The notes beneath the pieces are model-generated. The model was not told the origin of the DNA. It searched no databases and worked only from the letters and a program-made list of their open reading frames with translations. From contig JBKHBT010000045.1 in NCBI GenBank assembly GCA_046542255.1, positions 1 through 24,712 on the forward strand: 24,712 nucleotides of DNA, written 5' to 3'. The first letter of the stretch is position 1. Every line of letters begins with the position of its first letter. Below are positions 1-7,598 of this stretch, one piece after another. Source of the stretch: JBKHBT01 sp046542255. GTDB taxonomy: Bacteria; UBP14; UBA6098; JBKHBT01. A program made the translations under genes and the position numbers.

Positions 1-58
1 GGTATATATATTAAGTATTATATATATGTTATATATATGGCTTTAAAAGAGAAAAAGG
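1..58. repeat. Tail of the dispersed ~111-bp repeat at the window edge
   Basis: The first ~58 bases closely match 9651-9697: both have a GGTATATATATTAAGTATTA start, an alternating A/T run, then ATGG(C/T)TTTAAAAGAGAAA. At 9.6 kb this block is the A+T-rich second half of a unit that begins with a GACAATGCG/CGCATTGTC hairpin, so the hairpin half probably lies just outside the window. Nothing else is evident in 59-221 apart from A+T-rich non-coding sequence. Confidence 0.6.
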
Positions 59-221
59 CATTGGAGCTAATTAAAAAAAATTTGACAGTAAACTCAAAAA
101 CGAAATTCACCCCAACGCCAAGAGCCGTATGGGGTTGCTTTGTTTTAGGGTGAAGAACATCAGTTTAAAGTCATTCCTAGCAATAAAATATACATTATAA
201 TTTATTTACCACTCCAAAAGC

Positions 222-255
222 AAAAAAAGTAGAGGCGCGATAAAATCGCGCCTCT
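222..255 (-). terminator. Rho-independent terminator of nifJ
   Basis: A perfect 11-bp stem (AGAGGCGCGAT / ATCGCGCCTCT) with a 3-base loop. Read on the minus strand it is followed by a run of seven T. It lies ~40 bp beyond the nifJ stop codon, which suits termination of that gene. Confidence 0.85.
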
Positions 256-297
256 TTAATTATCGATTGAATATATTTTCGCAAGTAGCGATTAGTT

Positions 298-3200
298 TTA
301 TTTCTTGTCCTTCACCCAGCTATAATCGATTTCTGCCATCTGTTTGTAAATATTCCAGCGGCGATCGACATCGAATTGTGCCTGTTTGGCAAGCATTTCG
401 CAGCGTTCTGCATCGATCTGTTTGAGGACGCGATAGCGGTTTTCGGCCATCATGAAGTCCTTGACTGGAAGCGAAGGCTCTTTGGAATCGAGTTGGAGTG
501 GGTTCTTGCCCTCATCGATTCGTCTTGGGTCGAAGCGATAGAGAATCCAATGGCCAGAATCGACTGCCTTCTTTTGCTCTTCGGTCTGTGTGCTCATATT
601 GATTCCATGAGCGATACAGGGCGAATATGCAAGAACAATCGATGGGCCAGGATAGCTTTCGGCCTCATTCAATGCCTTAACCGCCTGATTCGGATTCGAG
701 CCGATTGCAATCTGTGCGACATAAACATAACCATAGGTCTGCATCAGTGCGCCCAGGTCCTTCTTCGGCGTGCCTTTGCCTGCATATGCGAATTTCGCCG
801 TAGAACCACGGCCGGTCGCCTTGGATGACTGTCCACCAGTATTGGAATATACCTCGGTATCCAAAACCATGACATTAACATCACGGCCCATTGCCATAAC
901 ATGGTCGAGGCCACCATAGCCAATATCATAGGCCCAACCATCGCCGCCGAGAATCCAGATGGATTTCTTGACGAGATAGTCTGCCAATGATTCTAAGTAC
1001 ATATCATCATTTTTGAGAGCGATGTTTTTCAGCTCTGCCACATATCCGCGCATCTTAGCGATATCATCATCAGAGCACTGGCAGGTTTCAAGAAGGTTCT
1101 TCTTGAGGTCGGCTGGAATATAATCTGCTGCTTCGACACGCTCTTTGGCCTGCTGCTGAAGCCTATCGACAGTGAGCTTGAAACCGAAACCGATTTCGGC
1201 ATTGTCTTCGAAAAGGCTATTGGTCCATGCAGGTCCTAAACCATCTTCATTTTTGCAATATGGCGTTGTCGGAAGGTTTCCGCCGTAAATGGATGAACAT
1301 CCGGTTGCATTTGAAATGAGCATACGGTCGCCGAAAAGCTGAGTCATAAGCTTGACATAAGGAGTCTCGCCACAACCAGCACATGCACCACTGAACTCGA
1401 ACAGTGGCCTAAGAAGCTGACTGCCCTTAACCGAATCTTTCTTGAAGCTCTCCGGATCGGTTTCCGGGAGATCAAGGAAGAATTCCCAGTTCAATCGTTC
1501 GGTTTCGCGAAGTTCAAACTGGCTCTGCATATGGATTGCCTTGCGGTCTTTCTCTTTATTCTTTGCAGGACATGCAACAATGCATAGTCCGCAACCGGTA
1601 CAATCTTCTGGTGCAACCTGCAAGGTAAACTTCTTGCCAGCATATTTCTTGGTCCTGGCATCTGTCGATTTGAATGTCTCGGGTGCAGTTTTGAGTTCCT
1701 TCGGATCGTAGATCTTCATACGAATCGTCGCATGTGGGCAGATAATCGAACATTGGCCACACTGGATACAGGTATCCGGGTCCCATACAGGGATTTCTGT
1801 TGCGATATTTCGCTTTTCATATTGTGTGGTGCCTGTCGGCCATTGCCCATTAGCCGGCATCTGTGATACCTTGATATTATCGCCCTTAAGACGAATAATC
1901 TCGGCAGTAACTTCCTTGACAAAATCCGGTGCATGATTAGGGACAGTAGGCGGCATTTCGAGTTCGCATTTATGTGCCGGGTCATATGTAACTTCTTCTA
2001 CATGTTTCTGGCCAGCATCGACAGCATCGAAGTTCATCGTGACGACTTTCTCGCCCTTCTTGCCATATGTCTTCTGGATATAATCCTTCATTAGCTTTAC
2101 GGCTTCTTCTGGCGGAAGAATTCCTGTAATCTTAAAGAAAGCCGACTGCATTATCGTATTGATTCTTGCGCCGAGTCCAAGCTCTTTGGCAATGTGTATA
2201 GCATCTATCGCATAAACCTTTGCTTTTTTCTCTGCAAGCTGGCACTGGACTTTATACGGAAGCTTGTCCCAGATTTCGTCATTTGGATAAGGCGAGTTTA
2301 TCAGGAATGTGCCGTTTTCTTTCAGGTCCTTGAGCATATCGTATTTCTCGATAAATGACCAGTTATGACATGCTACAAAGTCTGCGCCTGCGCAAAGATA
2401 AGTGCTCTTGATTTTATGGTCTGAGAAGCGGAGATGGCTTGTTGTCCTTGCTCCGGCTTTCTTAGAGTCATATACGAAATAGCCCTGTACGAATTTGTCA
2501 GTAGCTTCGGAAACGATCTTAATCGTATTCTTATTTGCGCCGACTGTACCATCGGAACCAAGGCCCCAGAACATCGCCTGATAGGCTGTGGAACATGTCT
2601 TGGTAAGCTCTTCGCACCATTTCAGGCTGGTATTTGTGACATCATCATCGATACCGATTGTGAAATGATTCTTCTTTTCGCCTGTGAGGTTATCATATAC
2701 GGCCTTGATCATGCCGGGTGTGAATTCTTTGGATGATAGTCCATATCTTCCGCCGAGAATTAGCGGACGCTCTTTGAATGGCGCTGTGCCATCTTCGAGC
2801 ATCTCATCGACTGCATCGACGATATCGAGATATAGCGGCTCGCCCAGGCTGCCGGGTTCTTTTGTCCTATCGAGAACGGAGATATATTTGACAGTCGAAG
2901 GAAGCGCTTTGGCAAGATGCTTAACGCTGAACGGACGATACAGCCTGACTTTGATAACGCCGACCTTTTCGCCTTGCGATGTTAGATATTCGACTGTTTC
3001 TTCTGCGGTTTCTGTGGAAGAGCCCATAAGGACGATGACTTTCTCGGCATCTTTTGCGCCGAAATACTGGAAAATCTCATATTTACGGCCAACGAGCTTC
3101 TCGAGTTTTGCCATATATTTATCGACAATGCCCGGAACTGCGTCATAATATTTATTGACTGTCTCGCGGCCCTGGAAATATACATCAGGATTCTGCGAAG

Positions 3201-3852
3201 TACCGGAAATCATAGGATGATCCGGTGAAAGGCCCTTTTTCCTGTGATGGATTACAAATTCATCATCGATCATCTCGCGCATGACTTCTTTGTCATTGAC
3301 ATAGATATTCTGAATTTCATGCGATGTCCTGAAACCATCGAAGAAGTGCACAAATGGAAGCTGTGCTTCGAGGCCTGCTGCTGTTGCAACAATGCCCAGG
3401 TCCATAACTTCCTGCACGCTGCCGGATGGCATAAGGCAGAAGCCGGTATTTCTGACGCTCATGACATCGGAATGGTCTCCAAATATCGATAGTGCCTGAC
3501 ATGCGAGCGAACGAGCCGAGACATGGAATACAGTGGGGAGAAGTTCTGCTGCGATTTTATGCATATTCGGAATCATCAGAAGAAGTCCCTGGCTTGCTGT
3601 GAATGTTGTACATAGTGCACCTGAAGCAAGCGCACCGTGGACAGCGCCGGATGCGCCGCCTTCGGATTGCATTTCGGCGACATCTGGAATGGTATCCCAG
3701 ATATTTTTCTCGCCATTAGCGCTTTTGGCATCGCAGATTTCGCCCATTCCGCTCGAAGGCGTAATAGGATAGATTGCGACTACTTCACTTAAGGCATGGC
3801 CGATATGCGCTGCTGCGCTGTTTCCGTCCATTGCGACGAATTTTTGTTTCAT
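298..3852 (-). CDS. nifJ: Pyruvate:ferredoxin (flavodoxin) oxidoreductase, single-chain PFOR
   Basis: Catalyses CoA-dependent oxidative decarboxylation of pyruvate to acetyl-CoA and CO2 with electrons passed to ferredoxin or flavodoxin (or the reverse); it is a central oxygen-sensitive cytoplasmic enzyme of anaerobes. The 1,184 residues match the usual ~1,170-1,190 of the homodimeric form. Visible in order: the N-terminal pyrimidine-binding domain with YPITPSS near residue 28; a ferredoxin-like insert with two CxxCxxCxxxCP clusters, CIQCGQCSIICP near 695 and CTGCGLCIVACP near 749; the ACAGCGETP cysteines of the proximal cluster near 822; and the thiamine-diphosphate site GGDGWAYDIGYGG near 967 followed by NTGGQSSK. 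The start ATG is preceded by AGGGG. It stands alone, with its own terminator downstream. No key residue is missing. Confidence 0.98.
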   Translation of the reverse strand: MKQKFVAMDGNSAAAHIGHALSEVVAIYPITPSSGMGEICDAKSANGEKNIWDTIPDVAEMQSEGGASGAVHGALASGALCTTFTASQGLLLMIPNMHKIAAELLPTVFHVSARSLACQALSIFGDHSDVMSVRNTGFCLMPSGSVQEVMDLGIVATAAGLEAQLPFVHFFDGFRTSHEIQNIYVNDKEVMREMIDDEFVIHHRKKGLSPDHPMISGTSQNPDVYFQGRETVNKYYDAVPGIVDKYMAKLEKLVGRKYEIFQYFGAKDAEKVIVLMGSSTETAEETVEYLTSQGEKVGVIKVRLYRPFSVKHLAKALPSTVKYISVLDRTKEPGSLGEPLYLDIVDAVDEMLEDGTAPFKERPLILGGRYGLSSKEFTPGMIKAVYDNLTGEKKNHFTIGIDDDVTNTSLKWCEELTKTCSTAYQAMFWGLGSDGTVGANKNTIKIVSEATDKFVQGYFVYDSKKAGARTTSHLRFSDHKIKSTYLCAGADFVACHNWSFIEKYDMLKDLKENGTFLINSPYPNDEIWDKLPYKVQCQLAEKKAKVYAIDAIHIAKELGLGARINTIMQSAFFKITGILPPEEAVKLMKDYIQKTYGKKGEKVVTMNFDAVDAGQKHVEEVTYDPAHKCELEMPPTVPNHAPDFVKEVTAEIIRLKGDNIKVSQMPANGQWPTGTTQYEKRNIATEIPVWDPDTCIQCGQCSIICPHATIRMKIYDPKELKTAPETFKSTDARTKKYAGKKFTLQVAPEDCTGCGLCIVACPAKNKEKDRKAIHMQSQFELRETERLNWEFFLDLPETDPESFKKDSVKGSQLLRPLFEFSGACAGCGETPYVKLMTQLFGDRMLISNATGCSSIYGGNLPTTPYCKNEDGLGPAWTNSLFEDNAEIGFGFKLTVDRLQQQAKERVEAADYIPADLKKNLLETCQCSDDDIAKMRGYVAELKNIALKNDDMYLESLADYLVKKSIWILGGDGWAYDIGYGGLDHVMAMGRDVNVMVLDTEVYSNTGGQSSKATGRGSTAKFAYAGKGTPKKDLGALMQTYGYVYVAQIAIGSNPNQAVKALNEAESYPGPSIVLAYSPCIAHGINMSTQTEEQKKAVDSGHWILYRFDPRRIDEGKNPLQLDSKEPSLPVKDFMMAENRYRVLKQIDAERCEMLAKQAQFDVDRRWNIYKQMAEIDYSWVKDKK

Positions 3853-3900
3853 AACTTTTCCCCTTTTTTATGCTACTGTTTACCTCTCAAATAACTTGTG

Positions 3901-3929
3901 AAATTAAGGAGGAATGGTGTTTAAGTCAA
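3901..3929 (-). promoter_or_regulatory. Candidate sigma-70-type promoter of nifJ
   Basis: On the minus strand TTGACT (3929-3924) and TAATTT (3906-3901) are separated by 17 bp, ~50 bp upstream of the nifJ ATG. The -35 box falls inside the conserved edge of the dispersed repeat that starts near 3914, so it could be part of the repeat rather than a native promoter. Recognised by eye only. Confidence 0.4.
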
Positions 3930-4097
3930 GTTATATATATGTAATGGGGGATTTTGGGGGTGGATATGCTGGGATGGATGTGAATGGATGATTATTCAAT
4001 TTCGGGCGATGAAGAAGGGCAGGTTATGAACCTGCCCTACCGGATTGTTCGATATATTTGAATCTGATTGTAGGGCGCGGGTCCATGACCCGCCCTA
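3914..4097. repeat. Diverged direct repeat, left copy, with two hairpins
   Basis: Matches 4979-5138 in the same order and at nearly the same spacing: first a GTAATGGGGGATTTTGGGGG block, then a hairpin, then CCGGATTGTTCGATATATTT and about a dozen further shared bases. The hairpin at 4017-4037 has a 9-bp perfect stem, GGGCAGGTT/AACCTGCCC. A second at 4071-4097 pairs TAGGGC.. with ..GCCCTA and has one bulged base. The middle portions of the two copies have diverged, but the hairpin keeps its place. From 3853 to 4490 I see no gene. The stretch 4100-4160 is strongly G/T-biased on the plus strand. Confidence 0.75.
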
Positions 4098-4193
4098 TGA
4101 TTTTTGGGGTATTGATTTGGGGTTGTTTTTTGGAATTGAATTGGGGGGTTTGGGTTTTGTTTGCAATTGGTATTGGGATAGGGAAAGAGAAAG

Positions 4194-4269
4194 TCCCTCG
4201 TTCCAACGCTCCGCGTGGAACACAATATCTAAGCTCAAATCACCGATTTGAGCAACGCTCCGCGTTGAT
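4194..4269. repeat. Left inverted REP array flanking the RAYT gene
   Basis: Holds three hairpins: GTTCCAACGC..GCGTGGAAC with a one-base bulge (4200-4221), GCTCAAAT/ATTTGAGC (4233-4253), and CAACGC-TCC-GCGTTG (4253-4267). The whole block is the inverse of 4899-4976, so the transposase gene lies between two ~77-bp inverted copies. Bulged-stem REP hairpins in inverted pairs are typical of RAYT-associated elements. Confidence 0.85.
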
Positions 4270-4490
4270 TTAGCCCTCACCAAAAGAAAAAAAATGAATT
4301 CGCCCAATATTCAAAATTTAAAATGCTTGCCAAATAATGAACAATAATATAATATAATAAAATAACAAGAACACGATACAATATCTACGAAGATAAATAT
4401 CCATATTTCAGAACCTTAACCGCTTTTAGATGGACACCAATATTTAACCATATTGAACCTTGCGATATACTCATCGACAGCCTGAATTTT

Positions 4491-4886
4491 ATGATATCAA
4501 ACGATCGATTGAGACTTTATGGATATGTAATAATGATCGATCATATTCACATGATTGCTAAAGGTGAAAATCTTAAAGGCGAGATCAATAAATTAAAATC
4601 CTATACTGCCCGAAAAGTAATAGATTGGGCAAAATCACGAAATCAAACGAATTTGTTACAACAACTAAAGATAGATGATATCGATGATCGAGATTTCAAA
4701 TTATGGGAGGCTGGATTCAAACCAGTACAAATAACTAATTCCGAAATTATGAAATCATGGCTAAATTATATTCATAATAATCCTGTTAAGAAAGGTTTCG
4801 TTATTAATCCGGAGGATTGGCTTCGAAGCAGCGCATTGAATTATGCAGGTGATGGTGGTTTATTGGATATTGTTGTTGATTGGTGA
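4491..4886 (+). CDS. REP-associated tyrosine transposase (RAYT, IS200-like Y1 family), apparent 5' defect
   Basis: A single-strand DNA transposase of the Y1/HUH superfamily, the kind that mobilises REP hairpins. Visible: the HUH motif DHIHM at residues 17-21 (from the first ATG), the likely catalytic tyrosine in KSYTARK near residue 38, and the family C-terminus YIHNNPVKKGFV followed by PEDWLRSSALNY. The reading frame stays open upstream to 4353 and there encodes YEDKYPYF and PIFN..DILIDSLNF, which is recognisably the normal RAYT N-terminus, but it contains no ATG, GTG or TTG before 4491. An ATG at 4337 is in another frame and stops after six codons. The gene may therefore be frameshifted at its 5' end, start at a rare codon, or make a shortened protein. 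Inverted REP arrays flank it on both sides. Confidence 0.85.
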   Translation: MISNDRLRLYGYVIMIDHIHMIAKGENLKGEINKLKSYTARKVIDWAKSRNQTNLLQQLKIDDIDDRDFKLWEAGFKPVQITNSEIMKSWLNYIHNNPVKKGFVINPEDWLRSSALNYAGDGGLLDIVVDW

Positions 4887-4898
4887 ATTATGACGGGA

Positions 4899-4976
4899 AT
4901 CAACGCGGAGCGTTGCTCAAAACAAAGATTTGAGCTTGCCTTTCGTTCCACGCGGAGCGTTGGAACGAGGGAAAGA
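4899..4976. repeat. Right inverted REP array flanking the RAYT gene
   Basis: Begins 12 bp after the transposase stop codon. It carries CAACGC-GGA-GCGTTG (4901-4915), a CTCAA..TTGAG pair, and GTTCCACGC-GGA-GCGTTGGAAC, and is the reverse complement of 4194-4269 with small differences in the centre. Together the two arrays make a REP-RAYT-REP unit of about 780 bp. Confidence 0.85.
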
Positions 4977-4978
4977 AT

Positions 4979-5138
4979 TGGTATTTAAGTCAAGGGATAT
5001 ATGTAATGGGGGATTTTGGGGGGATTTGCAAGTTCTCTGGTGATTTGCTTGAAAGCTATCTGTGATTTGAGTTGTAGGGGCGGTTCACGAACCGCCCCTG
5101 CCGGATTGTTCGATATATTTGAATCAGATTTTAGGTAT
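4979..5138. repeat. Diverged direct repeat, right copy, with hairpin
   Basis: Direct counterpart of 3914-4075, about 1,065 bp downstream. It contains a perfect 10-bp stem AGGGGCGGTT/AACCGCCCCT with a 4-base loop (5076-5099), then CCGGATTGTTCGATATATTT. The REP-RAYT-REP unit sits between the two copies. Confidence 0.75.
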
Positions 5139-5208
5139 GAGGGTGGAATATTGGCATGCTTGCCTTTACTAAGCGAATTTAATTTGTAAGTTGAGAAGCA
5201 ATTAAATC

Positions 5209-5236
5209 TTGACTTACATTATGAATAGTATATATT
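5209..5236 (+). promoter_or_regulatory. Promoter of the YwgA-like/HD operon
   Basis: TTGACT and TATATT are separated by 16 bp. The -10 box ends 22 bp before the start codon, and a strong AGGAGG lies at 5249-5254. The operon appears to be transcribed from its own promoter. Confidence 0.6.
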
Positions 5237-5258
5237 TTTAGTAAAACTAGGAGGAGAT

Positions 5259-5756
5259 ATGAAAACTAGAAAAGAAGCTTTGGCTCTTTTTATTAAGGAA
5301 CTTAATTTTACCCCAGAAACTGTGGAAAAGAGTTTTGATGCGAGATTTCATATACAGAAATATATATATCTTTTACAAGAATGGAAAGGATACCAGTGGT
5401 CATATCCTTACAATATGTATGTAAGCGGACCATATTCACCTGATTTAACAAAAGATGTTTATAGTGTCATTGAAAATGGGAATTTCGAGCAATTCTCTAA
5501 GGGGCAATTAAATTCTGAATTCATTGAAGATTTAAGAAATGTAAAAAATTTGACACAAGATGATGAAACTTTAGAAGCTTTGTCAACTTTATTTTATATT
5601 TTTAAATCTTACTTATGGGCAAATAAGGATGTGGAAGAATTAAAAGAACATATATTTCAAAGTTTTAGAACTGCAAAACCAAGAATTTCAAATGATATAA
5701 GAGATAGAGCTTGGGAAATATTAAAGTCTCAAATTTTTCAAGATTTTACTGATTAA
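5259..5756 (+). CDS. Small YwgA/Panacea (DUF4065, SocA)-like protein, partner of the HD hydrolase
   Basis: 165 residues, soluble and probably helical. The segment QKYIYLLQEW (residues 33-42) followed by SGPYSPDL (56-63) follows the pattern of YwgA-type proteins and the Panacea/DUF4065 fold (QKLLY..Q.W, then Y/WxxGP..P). Panacea domains are known as neutralising antitoxins, and in Bacillus ywgA lies beside ywfO, which encodes an HD phosphohydrolase. The same pairing is seen here: the next gene encodes an HD hydrolase and starts three bases after this stop codon, so the two are probably co-translated. AGGAGG precedes the ATG. The gene is visibly richer in A+T than nifJ or alaS. The family assignment is by motif pattern only; a role as regulator or antitoxin of the hydrolase is inference. 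Confidence 0.75.
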   Translation: MKTRKEALALFIKELNFTPETVEKSFDARFHIQKYIYLLQEWKGYQWSYPYNMYVSGPYSPDLTKDVYSVIENGNFEQFSKGQLNSEFIEDLRNVKNLTQDDETLEALSTLFYIFKSYLWANKDVEELKEHIFQSFRTAKPRISNDIRDRAWEILKSQIFQDFTD

Positions 5757-5759
5757 GAT

Positions 5760-7319
5760 ATGAATCGAAAACGTAGGATTCTTGATAATTTACATGGTCT
5801 AATCTATTTAACAGAATTAGAATACAAACTAGTACAAACTAAACATTTTCAAAGATTACGTCATATTAAACAATTAGGTGTTGCTGAATTAGTATTTCCT
5901 GGTGCCAGTCATACACGTTTTAGTCATTCACTTGGGGTTTTAGAACTTACAGATAAAATCTATTCAATGCTGTCCAAACATTCTTCCAATTACCCAAACT
6001 TGGAAAGAGATCGAAGAGTTATGCGAGTAGCAGCTTTATTACATGACATTGGACATTATCCGTTATCACATACTCTAGAAGCAGCATACCAGAAGTTTTA
6101 CGACTACGAGAATGAAGGATCTAGTAAAGAAGATGAATCTGAAGTGAATGGGAATCATAAAGATTTAAGTAAATATTTTACTAAAACAAAAAAAGTTAAA
6201 CAGAATGAAGCCAATATAAAAGATCCTATGAATCATGAAGAGTTGAGTAAATTTATCATAGAACAAAATGTTGATATTTTTAATATATTAAAAAATGAAC
6301 TAGACACATATGATATTCAAGACATAAAACGCTCAATAATTGGTGCCGAAACTGTTTCCCAACCTTACTTAATCCAACTATTGCATTCAGATTTAGATGC
6401 TGATAATTTGGATTATTGTTTAAGAGATTCACATGGTGCTGGTATACAATATGGAAAATATGATATTAATTATTTATTAGATAATGTTAGGCTATTTGAA
6501 AAGGATAGCAGTTTCGTATTATGTTTCAAAGAAAGAGCAATTCACACAATTGAGCATTTCTTATTAGCGAGACATTTTTATTATCTTCAGATTCTTTATC
6601 ATAAGAGAAGATTATTTTTTGAAGAAGCTGCAAAGCGTTTTGCTATTGAATCAATTAAGATTGGTTGGTTACCAAAGCCTTCTCAGTATCGCACAATCAT
6701 CTCAACCCAGCAGGGACTCAAGTTTACAGATCATTTTTTTGGGTCATTATGCCACAAAGCCTATAATAATCAAAAATATTCATTCAATGAAAAAAGTCCT
6801 TGCTCATCTACCGACAAAATGAAAATATTTGCGAAAATTCTGATTGAAGCTATTAGTCTACCTTCAAATAGAATTTACAGTAATAAAATAATTCAAGAAC
6901 TGCCTTCATGTCTGCGCTTTAATCATTTAAGAGATTATAATGAATTTAAAGATAAAAGAGACAATTTTTATAATAACCTAAAAGAACAAGCTGTTGGAAT
7001 TCAAACTATGAAAAGCAAATTTCTATTCGATGAATATAGATTTGAAGATAATGAAATATTAACTAACACATTTGGCCGATTTTATAGTAAGTTTAGTGTC
7101 ACTAAAACACTGAGTGAATATAAATTTGAAAAATTCGATCCTAAATCAGATAAACCTTACATTCCTACTGATGATGAGTTTTTATACGAGTCTCGAGATC
7201 CTATAAGAATAATTGATAAAGACGGTAATATTAGTTTTTTATCTGAAGATAAAAGCTCACTTGCATACATGCTAGCAAGAAATAAAATAGGCGTTTATAC
7301 GCATTTTTTTAGCGAATAA
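5760..7319 (+). CDS. HD-domain phosphohydrolase, SAMHD1/YwfO-like (COG1078 type)
   Basis: 519 residues, probably a metal-dependent nucleotide phosphohydrolase (dNTP triphosphohydrolase-like). The N-terminal half has all the expected ligands: H56 in HTRFSHSLGV, H95-D96 in ALLHDIGH, and D213 in SDLDADNLDYCLRDS, which resembles the SAMHD1 D-x-D-x-x-D-Y-x-x-R-D segment. Residues ~111-160 form a charged, low-complexity insertion between the HD motif and the next helices. The C-terminal ~200 residues are not recognisable. No Shine-Dalgarno sequence precedes the ATG, which lies three bases after the upstream stop, so translation is probably coupled to the YwgA-like gene. The A+T-rich composition and the surrounding repeats and toxin-antitoxin genes suggest acquisition by transfer. 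The substrate (dGTP, other dNTPs or a signalling nucleotide) cannot be told from sequence. Confidence 0.88.
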   Translation: MNRKRRILDNLHGLIYLTELEYKLVQTKHFQRLRHIKQLGVAELVFPGASHTRFSHSLGVLELTDKIYSMLSKHSSNYPNLERDRRVMRVAALLHDIGHYPLSHTLEAAYQKFYDYENEGSSKEDESEVNGNHKDLSKYFTKTKKVKQNEANIKDPMNHEELSKFIIEQNVDIFNILKNELDTYDIQDIKRSIIGAETVSQPYLIQLLHSDLDADNLDYCLRDSHGAGIQYGKYDINYLLDNVRLFEKDSSFVLCFKERAIHTIEHFLLARHFYYLQILYHKRRLFFEEAAKRFAIESIKIGWLPKPSQYRTIISTQQGLKFTDHFFGSLCHKAYNNQKYSFNEKSPCSSTDKMKIFAKILIEAISLPSNRIYSNKIIQELPSCLRFNHLRDYNEFKDKRDNFYNNLKEQAVGIQTMKSKFLFDEYRFEDNEILTNTFGRFYSKFSVTKTLSEYKFEKFDPKSDKPYIPTDDEFLYESRDPIRIIDKDGNISFLSEDKSSLAYMLARNKIGVYTHFFSE

Positions 7320-7411
7320 TAATTCTTTTCACTCTTACTCCAGCCCTGCAAATAGCACAATAACTTCACCCCAAACCCTAAATACCCCCTCCCTAATTCC
7401 CAACCACAACC

Positions 7412-7565
7412 CTCCCAAACTTGCCTTTGAAATACCCTATGAATATCAAAACTATATGTACGAAGATAAATATCCGTACTACATAAAATTGTTGAATGTC
7501 CCGGGTAGCGAAGCTTGAAGATGGTATGTATGGCTGCCACAGGCTGAAGCCTGTGGTTGTAGTTG
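7412..7565 (+). repeat. ~155-bp direct repeat, copy 1, carrying a coding remnant
   Basis: Nearly identical to 8312-8466. The plus strand reads as a short protein tail, KLAFEIPYEYQNYMYEDKYP then YYIKLLNVPGSEA and a stop at 7516-7518, probably the 3' end of a lost gene. The block ends in the CCACAGGCT hairpin. From 7320 to 7598 there is otherwise only C-rich non-coding sequence. Confidence 0.7.
7537..7556. repeat. Dispersed hairpin CCACAGGCT/AGCCTGTGG, copy 1 of 4
   Basis: A perfect 9-bp inverted repeat with a 2-base loop, followed by TTGTAG. The same hairpin occurs at 8217-8236, 8436-8455 and 9291-9310, all in the same orientation but irregularly spaced: a REP-like family and not a CRISPR array. 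Confidence 0.8.
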
Positions 7566-7598
7566 ATATGGTGATGTTTATGGTTACTGGTACTGCAA

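Noticed and set aside
59..221. Minus-strand reading ending in a barrel-like ALGVGVNFVF peptide
   Set aside because: Only a short resemblance, with no start, signal peptide or stop at the right place; not enough to call a relic.
744..3772. Many plus- and minus-strand frames inside the nifJ region
   Set aside because: All are shadows of the full-length PFOR frame, which has every expected motif.
4024..4307. Several overlapping open frames of 60-71 codons on both strands
   Set aside because: They lie across hairpin repeats and a G/T-rich tract, have low-complexity products and no ribosome sites; none resembles a protein family.
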